Assembly (NCBI GenBank): GCA_949289045.1
Contig: CASEMN010000005.1
Location: forward strand, 81,855 to 145,854
Length of the DNA stretch: 64,000 nucleotides
DNA from: an uncultured Oscillospiraceae bacterium
GTDB lineage: Bacteria > Bacillota > Clostridia > Oscillospirales > Acutalibacteraceae
Direction of reading: 5' to 3'
Part shown: piece after piece, positions 19,173 through 27,558 of the stretch
How the letters are laid out: every line of letters starts with the position of its first letter
Numbering within the stretch: position 1 is the stretch's first letter
Position numbers and translations under genes: made by a program
The notes under the pieces: generated by a model
The model's input: only the letters and a program-made list of their open reading frames with translations
Told to the model about the DNA's origin: nothing
Databases searched by the model: none

Positions 19173-19697
19173 TTGCCAAGTGCAAAGGTTTTAGAGCAGA
19201 AGAAACAAATCGTTGCTGAACTTACCGAAAGACTCAAGGCTTCCTGCGCAGGTATTGTTGTTGATTACAAGGGAATCAACGTTGCTGATGATACCGCTCT
19301 TCGTAAGGAACTCAGAGAGGCTGGCGTTAAGTACGAGGTAGTTAAGAATACTCTTCTTCGCCTTGCTGTTAAGGAGGCTGAAATCGAGGGTATTGATGAG
19401 TGCCTTACCGGAACAACTGCTATTGCAACAAGTGCTGATGACTATGTTGCAGCAGCTCGTATACTTTGCAAGTTCGCTGATAAACACCCCGATTTCGAGG
19501 TTAAGAGCGGATACCTTGACGGTGCTGCAATCAGCAATGAGATGATTGTAAGCCTTTCAAAGCTTCCCTCACGCGAAGTACTTCTTGCAACTGTTTGCAG
19601 TGCATTCAATGCACCTATCGCCGCTTTCGCAAGAGCTATTCAGGCTATTGTTGACAAAGAGGGTGCTCCCGCAGAGGAAGCTCCTGCTGAGGCGTAA
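19173..19697 (+). CDS. rplJ: 50S ribosomal protein L10
   Basis: A 174-residue L10. The N-terminal rRNA/L11-binding domain has VVDYKGINVADDTALRKELREAGV and YEVVKNTLLRLAV. The C-terminal helix that carries L7/L12 dimers ends in an Ala/Glu-rich tail. TTG start at 19173 with TTGGAGGTGA upstream. It follows the L10 leader and precedes rplL by 42 nt. Confidence 0.97.
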   Translation: MPSAKVLEQKKQIVAELTERLKASCAGIVVDYKGINVADDTALRKELREAGVKYEVVKNTLLRLAVKEAEIEGIDECLTGTTAIATSADDYVAAARILCKFADKHPDFEVKSGYLDGAAISNEMIVSLSKLPSREVLLATVCSAFNAPIAAFARAIQAIVDKEGAPAEEAPAEA

Positions 19698-19739
19698 TTA
19701 ATTTAAATTAAAAACAAACTTTTTTGGAGGTAAATTAAA

Positions 19740-20114
19740 ATGGCATCTGAGAAAATTGCTGCTCTTATTGAAACAATTAAAGAGCTTACAGTTCTTGAGC
19801 TCTCCGAGCTTGTAAAGGCTGTTGAGGACGAGTTTGGCGTATCCGCTGCTGCTGCTGTTGCAGTTGCTGCTCCCGCTGAGGCTGCTGCCGCTGTTGAGGA
19901 GAAGACAGAGTTCGACGTTATCCTTGCTGAGGTTGGCGCTGAGAAGATTAAGGTTATCAAGGCTGTTCGTGAGATCACAGGTCTTGGTCTTGCTGACGCT
20001 AAGGCACTTGTTGACGGTGCTCCCAAGGCTCTCAAGGAAGGCATTTCCAAGGAAGACGCTGAGGCTGCTAAGGCTAAGCTTGAAGAAGTCGGCGCTAAGG
20101 TTGAGCTTAAATAA
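19740..20114 (+). CDS. rplL: 50S ribosomal protein L7/L12
   Basis: A 124-residue stalk protein. The N-terminal dimerisation helices (to about residue 32) are followed by an Ala-rich hinge (about 35-50). The C-terminal factor-binding domain has [35 protein letters not shown] lies upstream of the ATG. rpoB does not follow; the transcript ends at the terminator at 20174. Confidence 0.98.
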   Translation: MASEKIAALIETIKELTVLELSELVKAVEDEFGVSAAAAVAVAAPAEAAAAVEEKTEFDVILAEVGAEKIKVIKAVREITGLGLADAKALVDGAPKALKEGISKEDAEAAKAKLEEVGAKVELK

Positions 20115-20173
20115 GTTTGCCCTTACGGGACTTTCATACTTCCCCACCAGGGGAAAACATATGAACAAAACAG

Positions 20174-20203
20174 GAGCTGTCGTTTTTGCGGCAGCTCTTT
20201 TTT
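20174..20203 (+). terminator. Terminator of rplJ-rplL
   Basis: GAGCTGTCG / CGGCAGCTC stem with a TTTTTG loop followed by eight T residues. Confidence 0.9.
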
Positions 20204-20256
20204 GATGCTGTAATGCTGTTATTATTTGAGAATTTGCTTAATTAAATATAGAATGA

Positions 20257-20302
20257 GAAAACCGCTTTGTACTTAAATCGTACAGAGCGGTTTTCTTTTT
20301 TT
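20257..20302 (-). terminator. Bidirectional terminator before the DUF4179 gene
   Basis: 16-bp stem GAAAACCGCTTTGTAC / GTACAGAGCGGTTTTC (one wobble), flanked by T-run (plus) and A-rich sequence. It ends the minus-strand sigma operon. Confidence 0.85.
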
Positions 20303-21341
20303 AGCTTCCCTGATTCTCCAGAGGAAATGTGACTTCCCAGTTACCTTCAAGAGCTTCGGGGGCGGTGAGGTATTCCACTTCGATTTTCCAGTTTTGAAGA
20401 TCTGTTAAACCGGAAACATCAAAAATGTCTTCGTAATAATGTCCTTTTCTTTCTTCATCCCAGAAAGTGAAGCCCCCTGTAGACTCAAATGTTTCACCGG
20501 TTACAATGTTTTTTAATCGTACAGAGCCGCATGTGTTTGTTGTGAGAACATCTGCATAGTGCATCTGTATGTGAAGCTTTCCGTCCATATATCCCAGTGC
20601 CGTAACGCTGACACCCTTATAGGGCGAAGCAATAATTCCTTGCGGTTCCAGAGAATTATAGTAAAGTGATTTGTTTGGCTGTTCAATTGAGTGAGTGTAT
20701 CCGATAACCTCTCTCTGAACAATTTTGGGATTTTTCTCCGCAAGGGTGAGATTGAGTCCCTCAAGACACGCTGTACCTTTCTTTTTTTGAGATAAAATTT
20801 TGCTGACGGAAAAAGATACCTTCATGCCACGTATTTTCTGACCGCTGTTGTTCTTTATTGTTACGAGAAAGGTTTTCGTTCTTGTCTTGGGGTCATAGCT
20901 CACATCTTCGCAGTATCCCTTTGAATCAAAAGGAGTGCGTATTTCATAGCTGTCGAAAAGGTCGGTGGTTTCATCTATTCGATTGCTGCCTGTGTCCTGT
21001 AAGGAGATGTAAATTTCTGCAGTATCTCCGTGTATATATGCAGAGATCACTTCCATTTTTATGCCTTTATCTTTGTCGCTTCTTTGTACAGGCCTGAAAA
21101 ATTGTGCTGTTTCAGGGGATATCTGATAAAGGGCATTATTGAATGTGGTGCTTACAGCAGCGGCTGTGGGAAAAGCCGAAAGGGATAAAATAAAAACGGC
21201 TGCAATAAGGAGAATCCGTTTTCTGTGTATCATAACAGGCTTTTTTCTTTGGAAATTTTTCTCATCAAGTGAAAACTGTGCTTCGTCTATAAACTGCGGG
21301 TCGATATTCGAAAGACTTTTCAAAAGATCTTTTCCGTTCAT
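20301..21341 (-). CDS. DUF4179-type membrane anti-sigma candidate
   Basis: A 346-residue protein. A cytoplasmic N-terminus of about 45 residues is followed by one membrane helix (about 46-64, ILLIAAVFILSLSAFPTAAA) and a large extracytoplasmic beta-rich region (IKMEVISAYIHGDTAEIYISLQD and a second domain near 210-330). This fits DUF4179/DUF5643 proteins that pair with ECF sigma factors. The start overlaps the sigma gene by 4 bp, which argues for a regulator-sensor pair. Anti-sigma action is inferred from context. Confidence 0.75.
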   Translation of the reverse strand: MNGKDLLKSLSNIDPQFIDEAQFSLDEKNFQRKKPVMIHRKRILLIAAVFILSLSAFPTAAAVSTTFNNALYQISPETAQFFRPVQRSDKDKGIKMEVISAYIHGDTAEIYISLQDTGSNRIDETTDLFDSYEIRTPFDSKGYCEDVSYDPKTRTKTFLVTIKNNSGQKIRGMKVSFSVSKILSQKKKGTACLEGLNLTLAEKNPKIVQREVIGYTHSIEQPNKSLYYNSLEPQGIIASPYKGVSVTALGYMDGKLHIQMHYADVLTTNTCGSVRLKNIVTGETFESTGGFTFWDEERKGHYYEDIFDVSGLTDLQNWKIEVEYLTAPEALEGNWEVTFPLENQGS

Positions 21342-21907
21342 ATATAAAACTCCTTTCTTTCTAAAAAATCACGCAGCTTTTTTCGTGTGCGGTGCAGAGA
21401 TGTTTTTACTTTGCTTTGGCTTAAATTATAATTGTCTGCTATTTCTTTTATTGATTCCGAAAACCAGTATCTTCTCATAAAAATAATCCGGTTTTCCTTT
21501 GAGAGCGTTTTTAAAAATTCGTTTATGTATTCGGATATCTCATTTTCATTTAAAGAGTTCTCCATACTGTGCAGATTGTCCGGAATACACATTTCCATCT
21601 CTTCACTCAGAGTAACTATTTCCGCATTTCTCTTCTGAGCGTGTTTTCTGTCGAGCTTGTCCAATGCGTTATTGCGGCAGAGCTTCGCTAAATAAGCGAA
21701 CAGATATACCGGCTTTTGCGGCGGGATACTGTTCCATGCGTTTAAATACGTGTCGCTGACTGTCTCTTCGGTGTCTTCTTCATTTCGAAGAATGTTATAT
21801 GCAAGATAAGATAAATTTTTACCGTATTTTTGCTCTGTTTCCTGTAATGCTTTTTCATCCCTTGAAAGAAACATTTCAATAATTGTTTTGTCCTCCGTTT
21901 GATTCAC
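21338..21907 (-). CDS. ECF-type RNA polymerase sigma factor
   Basis: A 189-residue sigma-70-family protein. Region 2 is KNLSYLAYNILRNEEDTEETVSDTYLNAWNSIPP, with an AYLAKLCRNNALDKLDRKHAQKR segment at 2.4. Region 4 (about 125-180) has SKENRIIFMRRYWFSESIKEIADNYNLSQSKVKTSLHRTRKKL. There is no sigma-1.1 or region 3. The GTG start at 21907 has a G-run directly upstream; a later ATG is possible. It is coupled to the DUF4179 gene. Confidence 0.88.
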   Translation of the reverse strand: MNQTEDKTIIEMFLSRDEKALQETEQKYGKNLSYLAYNILRNEEDTEETVSDTYLNAWNSIPPQKPVYLFAYLAKLCRNNALDKLDRKHAQKRNAEIVTLSEEMEMCIPDNLHSMENSLNENEISEYINEFLKTLSKENRIIFMRRYWFSESIKEIADNYNLSQSKVKTSLHRTRKKLRDFLERKEFYI

Positions 21908-22256
21908 CCCCCGTGATTTATGCTCTCAACCATATAGAAGATTTTTAAGAAAAAAGGTTACACTAATTCAATGTATTATATCATGAGGAAATTAGCTGAT
22001 TATTCCAAATAGCACAATTGTATCATTTTTGCTTTATGCAAAAATAGCTGCTAAATATATTTGATAAAAAATACAGCAAAAGGAATTTTATTAAGAAAAA
22101 GTGGAAAAATAAAGAAATTGCAGCATATCTTACAAATAATGTAAAGGAAAAATGTAAGAAATGCGAAGAAAAAAGAAGAAATGGGAAGAAAATTGTCTAT
22201 ATTTTCCTCGCATATTGTACAGAAAAATATGAGAAAAAACGTGTAAAATGTCGGTA
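21908..22256. other. AT-rich intergenic region without a recognised gene
   Basis: About 350 bp between the divergent sigma operon and the nucleoside cluster. It contains purine-rich near-repeats of AAGAAATG (22158-22195) and no convincing ORF or RNA. Minus-strand promoters for the sigma gene probably lie here. Confidence 0.5.
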
Positions 22257-22285
22257 TTGACAGAACGAAAAAAGGATATTACAAT
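22257..22285 (+). promoter_or_regulatory. Sigma-A promoter of the nucleoside cluster
   Basis: TTGACA (22257-22262), 17-bp spacer, TACAAT (22280-22285): strong consensus about 48 bp before the first gene. Confidence 0.8.
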
Positions 22286-22295
22286 AAAGCCATGA

Positions 22296-22307
22296 TAAAA
22301 CGTTTTA
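22296..22307. promoter_or_regulatory. Candidate LacI-family operator
   Basis: Perfect 12-bp palindrome TAAAACGTTTTA with the central CG and A/T flanks typical of LacI/PurR-family operators, within the extended GATAAAACGTTTTAGC. It starts 10 bp after the -10 box, at about the transcription start, where a bound repressor would block the cluster. The likely regulator is the LacI protein encoded at 26287. Confidence 0.6.
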
Positions 22308-22333
22308 GCACGTTGGAAGAAGAGTGAAAAGGA

Positions 22334-22753
22334 TTGCTGCGGATAGAAGAGAACGGACTTAACGCTGAAATATATACTGAGCTCAGAGCTCATGCCGGAT
22401 TGCAGCCCTATGAGCCCGAAGATGTAAAGATCGCAATTGACGGAACACTTTTTTCCATTGTGGTCTGGGAAGACGAAAAAGCGGTGGGCATCGCCAGAGT
22501 TGTGGGCGATGGCAGAGTAGCCTTTTTCATAAAAGATGTTGTAGTGCATCCGGACTTTCAGGGCAAAGGAATAGGACGGCTTATTATGGAGAAAATTATG
22601 GCATATATATGTCGTACAGGAGCTCCAAACGCCTATGTTGGGCTCATGTCCACGCCGGGGAAAGAAGCTTTTTATGAGAAGTTTGGCTTTCATGTACGTC
22701 CCTGCGGATATGAGGGCAGCGGAATGACATGTTATATTAATCAGGATAAATAA
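22334..22753 (+). CDS. GNAT-family N-acetyltransferase
   Basis: A 139-residue acetyltransferase. The core segment [24 protein letters not shown] carries the Q-G-K-G-I-G acetyl-CoA loop, and [15 protein letters not shown] is motif B. Related proteins are small YhbS/ElaA-like enzymes of unknown substrate. TTG start at 22334 with a weak AAAAGGA site. It is first in the transcript with ribokinase and nucleoside hydrolase, so it may act on a nucleoside- or sugar-derived amine, though that is only suggested by position. Confidence 0.78.
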   Translation: MLRIEENGLNAEIYTELRAHAGLQPYEPEDVKIAIDGTLFSIVVWEDEKAVGIARVVGDGRVAFFIKDVVVHPDFQGKGIGRLIMEKIMAYICRTGAPNAYVGLMSTPGKEAFYEKFGFHVRPCGYEGSGMTCYINQDK

Positions 22754-22799
22754 AGCCGTGAGACATGGCATAAAATTTTTAAGAAATGAGGAGCGTATT

Positions 22800-23723
22800 A
22801 TGGCAAAAAAGGTACTTACCTTCGGAAGCTTGAATATGGATCTGACCATAGAATGTGAGCGTCTGCCCCAGGGAGGCGAAACGGTACAGGGTTCGGATCT
22901 TCTGTGCAACGCAGGAGGCAAGGGCGGCAATCAGGCAGTTGCGGCGGCTAAATCCGGAGTTCAAACCGAGATGATCGCCTGCGTAGGCCAGGATATTTTC
23001 GGTATGCAGATGATAGAAGCGCTGGAAAAATACGGCGTCGGATGCAAAGAAGTACGTATTACCGACAAGGCACAGACCGGTATAGCTATGATTACGAGAT
23101 ACGACGGCGATAACCGCATTATCCTCAGCGCCGGTGCAAATCATATAATAACTCCGGAAGATGTGGGTTTGGTGCTTCACAAGACCGGAAGTGCCGGAGA
23201 TATTTTTGTTACTCAGTTTGAATGCCGTAAGGATACCACTTTTGCCGCACTGTGCGAGGCTCACAATATGGGAATGTACACTATTTTCAATCCCGCTCCG
23301 GCTAAGGAGATACCTCCAGAGGTATTCAGATATATTGATTTGCTGGTTCTCAATCAGTCGGAATGTGAGTTCCTGACAGGCATATTCCCCGGAGATGAGG
23401 CGGCGTGTCGAAGAGCTCTTGACGCTATTCAGACTCTTGGCACAAAATCCGTAATCATCACTTTGGGAGCAGCGGGAAGCATTTGCCGCACTGAGAAGAA
23501 AGAGGAGTTCCGAACACTTGCCCGTAAGGTTAATGTTGTTGATACAACAGCGGCGGGAGATACCTTTATCGGTGCTCTGGCGGCAGAGCTTTGCGAAGGC
23601 AGAAATCTTGAAGAAAGCATCAAGTATGCTACTAAGGCATCTGCTTTGACAATTATGAAGTATGGGGCGCAGCAGTCCATCCCATATAGAAATGAAATCG
23701 AGGAATTTTTCAAGGAGGAATAA
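22800..23723 (+). CDS. rbsK: Ribokinase
   Basis: A 307-residue PfkB-family kinase. The N-terminal signature is [24 protein letters not shown], and [15 protein letters not shown] is the ribose-binding GGKGxNQA segment. The C-terminal signature [21 protein letters not shown] contains the catalytic D in the T-A-A-G-D-T anion hole. It phosphorylates D-ribose to ribose-5-phosphate. ATG 22800 follows GAGGAG. The next gene releases ribose from nucleosides, giving a direct metabolic link. The PfkB family also includes deoxyribokinases, so sugar specificity is inferred. Confidence 0.92.
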   Translation: MAKKVLTFGSLNMDLTIECERLPQGGETVQGSDLLCNAGGKGGNQAVAAAKSGVQTEMIACVGQDIFGMQMIEALEKYGVGCKEVRITDKAQTGIAMITRYDGDNRIILSAGANHIITPEDVGLVLHKTGSAGDIFVTQFECRKDTTFAALCEAHNMGMYTIFNPAPAKEIPPEVFRYIDLLVLNQSECEFLTGIFPGDEAACRRALDAIQTLGTKSVIITLGAAGSICRTEKKEEFRTLARKVNVVDTTAAGDTFIGALAAELCEGRNLEESIKYATKASALTIMKYGAQQSIPYRNEIEEFFKEE

Positions 23724-23725
23724 AC

Positions 23726-24649
23726 ATGTTAAAGAAAAGACCGATTATTATTGACACAGACCCGGGTATTGATGATGCGCTTGCAATTGCTATTGCATTG
23801 TTTTCAGGCGAGCTTGATGTCCGTTTGATAACTACAGTAGCAGGAAATGTTTCAATCGAAAAAGTTACCCGCAACGCTCTTCGTCTTCTGAGCTTTTTCG
23901 GCAAGGAAGTACCCGTTGCTATGGGCGCACGTAAGCCCTTAATCGGACCCCTCGTAGATGCTTCCGATATTCACGGAGCAAGCGGCATGGAGGGCTTTGA
24001 TTTCCCAGAGCCCAGAGAGGATCTTCTTCTTCAGGAAAACGCAGTTAACGCAATGCGTCGTGTTATTATGGCAAGTGAGGAGCCTATAACACTTGTTCCT
24101 ATCGGACCTCTTACAAATATTGCTCTTCTTCTTTCCATGTATCCTGAAGTAAGCGAGCATATCCGTGAAATCGTAATGATGGGCGGTTCAGTTACAAGAG
24201 GTAATAAAGGTGTTATGTCCGAGTTCAATATCGCAACCGACCCTGAGGCAGCAAAAATTGTATTTGATTCAGGTATTCCGATTGTAGTTGCAACTCTGGA
24301 TGTTGGTCTTAAGGCACTTGTAATGCCTGAGGATACCCAGAAGCTTCCCGATCTCGGTCAGGTGGGACAGATGGCACACTGCTTGTTCCGCAAGTACAGA
24401 GGCGGTTCCTTCAACACAGGACTTAAAATGTATGACAGCTGTGCAATAGCATATCTGCTTGCACCTACACTTTTTGAAACAGTTGATACCTTTGTTGACG
24501 TTGAACTTGCAGGCAGCCTTACAAAGGGATGTACAGTAGTTGACCTTAAAAACTATATGAAGCAGCCTGCAAACGCAAAGGTTTGCGTAGATATTGACGG
24601 AGAAGCTTTCCGCCGCTGGTTCCTTGAATCTGTCGGCAAATGCATTTAA
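23726..24649 (+). CDS. Inosine-uridine-type nucleoside hydrolase
   Basis: A 307-residue nucleoside hydrolase. The N-terminal calcium-binding cluster PIIIDTDPGIDDALAIAIAL (D-T-D-P-G-x-D-D) is intact. ITLVPIGPLTNIALLL, IVMMGGSV, EFNIATDPEAAKIVF and a late MYDSCAIAYLL (the usual H-D replaced by Y-D-S) follow. It cleaves the N-glycosidic bond of ribonucleosides, giving base plus ribose. It begins 2 nt after rbsK, so the two are translationally linked. The Y-D-S variation in place of the usual catalytic His region may indicate altered base preference. Confidence 0.92.
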   Translation: MLKKRPIIIDTDPGIDDALAIAIALFSGELDVRLITTVAGNVSIEKVTRNALRLLSFFGKEVPVAMGARKPLIGPLVDASDIHGASGMEGFDFPEPREDLLLQENAVNAMRRVIMASEEPITLVPIGPLTNIALLLSMYPEVSEHIREIVMMGGSVTRGNKGVMSEFNIATDPEAAKIVFDSGIPIVVATLDVGLKALVMPEDTQKLPDLGQVGQMAHCLFRKYRGGSFNTGLKMYDSCAIAYLLAPTLFETVDTFVDVELAGSLTKGCTVVDLKNYMKQPANAKVCVDIDGEAFRRWFLESVGKCI

Positions 24650-24717
24650 TACGGGCTTTACCCTGTAAAGGGTCGAGAATAAAAAGAAGAAAATGAAAAA
24701 AGAAAGGAATGTGAAGT

Positions 24718-26130
24718 ATGTCCCCAATTATAATGTATGGTGCGGCTATTTTGGCAGTTTGCGTTGTCGTATTCATGCTCATTAAGAAAATGGACATCAA
24801 GATGACCTTGTTCCTTATAGGTATTATTTTGATGTACATCGCAATGGCGTTCGGAAACGGAATCGCTATATCAGACTTTGAGTCAAGCGGTATCGCTTTG
24901 CTTGATCCCCTAAAAGCGATTGTAGATCAGTTTAAGTCTACAATAACTTCGGCAGGATTTATTATCCTTATCCTTGGCGGTTATTCCTCTTACATGAGCC
25001 AGATTAAGGCTAATAACGTAACCGTCAGCGTTTTGACACGCCCCATTGCAAAGATTAAATCAGTTTATATCCTTGTTCCCCTTGTTTTCCTTCTTGGAAA
25101 CGTACTTTCACTTGTTATCCCCAGCGCATCAAACCTTGCAGTTATCTTACTTGCAACTCTTTATCCCATCATGGTACGTGCAGGCATGAGTCCTCTTACA
25201 GCTGGCGCTATTATCGCTACAACTGCTACCGTTATGCCTACTCCTCTTGGCAGTGATAACGTTGCAATTGCCGCAGAGCTTGCTAATACAGCTGAGTTTG
25301 CAGGCTTAACCGCCAGTGACTATGTATTTAAGTATCATGCAATTGTTTCAATTCCCACCCTGCTTATTATGGCAGTAGTTCATTACTTCTGGCAGCGCTT
25401 CCAGGATAAGCGTGCAGTTTCAAAGGGCGAAGTTGACGCAAAGCTTCCTGATGTTGAAGAGGTTCCCGGTGGTAAGCTCTTCCGTGCAGTTTATGCAGTT
25501 CTTCCCCTTCTTCCCATTATCCTTCTTATTGTAGTATTCGCTCTTCAGTCCTTCGGTATTGAAATCGAGCTTAGCGTTGAAGTTGCAATCCTCTTCTCCC
25601 TTGTAATCGCAATTGTCTGCGAGCTTATCCGTACCCGCAACGGCCGTGAAACTCTCAAATCAACTGAGGCTTTCTTCAAGGGCATGGGCGGAGCACTTCC
25701 AATCGTTGCACTCCTTGTTGCAGGTACAACCTTCGTAAACGGACTTAAGTCAATCGGACTTATCGATGCTCTCCAGAGCGCTATGACAGGCATTCAGGGT
25801 AACAACTTGGGCTTTGTTCTTCCCCTTATCCTTGTTGCTCTTACTGCTCTTATCGTTCTTCTTTCCGGAAGCGGTACAGCGCTCTTCTTCGCAATGGTAC
25901 CTCTTATGGTTCCCCTTGCAGCGGCAGCGGGCATCAGCGTTCTTGCAGTTTCCGTTCCCATGGGCCTTGCCGGCAACCTTCTCCGTGCGGTATCACCGGT
26001 TTCGGCAGTTATCATGATTGTGGCCGGTACAATCAAGAAGGAACCTCTCGAGATTGTAAAACGCACATCCGTACCCATGGTTGCAGGTACAATATTCATG
26101 TTTGTACTTTCGATGATTATATTCCTGTAA
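24718..26130 (+). CDS. DcuC/C4-dicarboxylate-type membrane carrier
   Basis: A 470-residue protein with about twelve hydrophobic segments. TSAGFIILILGGYSSYMSQI and VIPSASNLAVILLATLYPIMVRAGMSPLTAGAIIATTATVMPTPLGSDN match the DcuC family (anaerobic C4-dicarboxylate carriers). A repeat of the re-entrant pattern occurs near the C-terminus (LLSGSGTALFFAMVPLMVPLAAAAG). Its place between a nucleoside hydrolase gene and a LacI regulator gene suggests it imports nucleosides or a related anion rather than fumarate. Family assignment is firm; substrate is inference. Confidence 0.85.
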   Translation: MSPIIMYGAAILAVCVVVFMLIKKMDIKMTLFLIGIILMYIAMAFGNGIAISDFESSGIALLDPLKAIVDQFKSTITSAGFIILILGGYSSYMSQIKANNVTVSVLTRPIAKIKSVYILVPLVFLLGNVLSLVIPSASNLAVILLATLYPIMVRAGMSPLTAGAIIATTATVMPTPLGSDNVAIAAELANTAEFAGLTASDYVFKYHAIVSIPTLLIMAVVHYFWQRFQDKRAVSKGEVDAKLPDVEEVPGGKLFRAVYAVLPLLPIILLIVVFALQSFGIEIELSVEVAILFSLVIAIVCELIRTRNGRETLKSTEAFFKGMGGALPIVALLVAGTTFVNGLKSIGLIDALQSAMTGIQGNNLGFVLPLILVALTALIVLLSGSGTALFFAMVPLMVPLAAAAGISVLAVSVPMGLAGNLLRAVSPVSAVIMIVAGTIKKEPLEIVKRTSVPMVAGTIFMFVLSMIIFL

Positions 26131-26173
26131 AAATTTGATTCAGCAGAAGCTTATTTGCGATAAATAACTGAGT

Positions 26174-26219
26174 GGAGCTGTACCTGTAAAACCTGAAAAA
26201 GTTTTATTGGTGCAGCTCC
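26174..26219 (+). terminator. Stem-loop after the carrier gene
   Basis: GGAGCTG-T-ACC paired with GGTGCAGCTCC across a 25-nt loop, followed by a broken T-run. Probably a partial terminator before the LacI gene. Confidence 0.55.
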
Positions 26220-26286
26220 TAATTCTTTTATTTACGAAAAGAATATGTTATCATAAAAAAGATATGGCTCATAAGGAGGAATGAAA

Positions 26287-27324
26287 ATGCCTGATAAACT
26301 TAACAGAAGAAAAGTTACAATTAAAGATATAGCAAAAGAGGCAGGTATTTCTCCGGGAGCTGTTTCTCAGATTTTAAATAATAAGCCCTGTCGTATTTCC
26401 GAAGAAAATAAACAGCGGGTAAAAGAGATTGCCGCAAAGCATCGCTATGTGGTTAACCAGACTGCCCGTGCCCTTGTTACACAGCGAAGCTATACAATAG
26501 GGCTGGTATTGCCGGATATTCAAAATACATTTTTCGCTCAATTGGCCAGTGTGCTGGAAAGAGTCTGCCGTGAAAAGGGATATTTTCTCATGTTTGCAAA
26601 CAGCGACGATGTGTTCCAAAACGACTGCAAACTGCTCAGCAGTTTTGAGTCCCGTGGAGTGGACGGAATTTTTCTTATTCGCAGCAATGAATCATATCAA
26701 TATGAAGATGAACTGAGCCGCCGTTTACAGAAGATGGCCGTGCCCTATGTGATGGTTGACAGGCCGTTTTTCGGTTTTGCCTGCGACCATGTATGTTTTA
26801 ATAACCGCTTGGGCGGCTATCAGGCTACAAAATATCTTTTGGATAAAGGCCATAGAGATATTGCATGTATCTATCTTGATGATGTGAGAGGAAACGGCGC
26901 CAATCGTCTTGCCGGGTATTTGGACGCTTTGCACGAACGGGGAATAGAGCCGCCGAAAAATTATTTGATACCGGGAGATAACCGAGTACAAGGCGGTTAT
27001 AATGCTGTAGAGCAAGTGCTCAGCTGCGGTGCAACGGCGGTGCTTGTCTGCAACGACATGATGACTTTGGGCTTTCTCAGGGGACTCAGAGAGCGTAAAT
27101 ACAAAGTCCCCGAAGATATATCTGTAGTCAGTTACGATAATTCCCTGCGGGAATTTCTTCTGGAAATGTCCCTTACAACAGTTACGATGGATCTTGATTT
27201 GCTTGCCCAGCGAGCTGCAGAAGTTATGATTGGACGCATTGAAGGGAAAAGAATCCGTGCTCAGGAGATTTATCTGGAACCGGTTCTTGTTGTCGGCAGC
27301 AGCGTACAGAGAAAAAAGGATTAA
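26287..27324 (+). CDS. LacI-family transcriptional regulator
   Basis: A 345-residue regulator. The N-terminal HTH is VTIKDIAKEAGISPGAVSQILNNKPCRISEENKQRV and the hinge helix is NQTARALVTQ. The periplasmic-binding-protein-like domain begins TIGLVLPDIQNTFFAQLASVLE. Effector-domain segments include AVLVCNDMMTLGFLRGLRE and ISVVSYDN. The second ATG (26287) is preferred because AAGGAGGA ends 6 nt before it and directly abuts the first. Probable ligand is ribose, a nucleoside or a purine; the palindrome at 22296 is its likely operator. Confidence 0.9.
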   Translation: MPDKLNRRKVTIKDIAKEAGISPGAVSQILNNKPCRISEENKQRVKEIAAKHRYVVNQTARALVTQRSYTIGLVLPDIQNTFFAQLASVLERVCREKGYFLMFANSDDVFQNDCKLLSSFESRGVDGIFLIRSNESYQYEDELSRRLQKMAVPYVMVDRPFFGFACDHVCFNNRLGGYQATKYLLDKGHRDIACIYLDDVRGNGANRLAGYLDALHERGIEPPKNYLIPGDNRVQGGYNAVEQVLSCGATAVLVCNDMMTLGFLRGLRERKYKVPEDISVVSYDNSLREFLLEMSLTTVTMDLDLLAQRAAEVMIGRIEGKRIRAQEIYLEPVLVVGSSVQRKKD

Positions 27325-27392
27325 TAGTACATAGCTTTCTTAATTTGCACCATAGACCGAATTCTATTTATCATAAAAGTAAATATTATCTT

Positions 27393-27438
27393 TTGCCGTC
27401 TTTTTCCGAAGTAAGCGAAAAAGCGGCAATTTTTTTTA
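27393..27438 (+). terminator. Terminator of the LacI gene
   Basis: TTGCCG...TTTTTC stem with GAAAAA-GCGGCAA and a following run of eight T residues. Confidence 0.8.
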
Positions 27439-27462
27439 TAATGTTACCCGAAACAACAGCGT

Positions 27463-27498
27463 ATTGCGACATCCTTTTGTCCGGGGCGGTTTTATAAT
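27463..27498 (+). promoter_or_regulatory. Candidate Spo0A-controlled spoIIE promoter
   Basis: A perfect -10 TATAAT (27493-27498) lacks a -35 at normal spacing. Two Spo0A-box-like elements lie upstream: TGTCGCA on the minus strand (27464-27472 region) and TTTTGTC (27475-27481). In known spore formers spoIIE uses sigma-A plus phosphorylated Spo0A with such boxes. Matches are partial. Confidence 0.35.
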
Positions 27499-27558
27499 TG
27501 TAAATGACCCAAAAAATATGGGACAGGCTTGTTAATTTACAATAAAGTGGTGTTAAAA

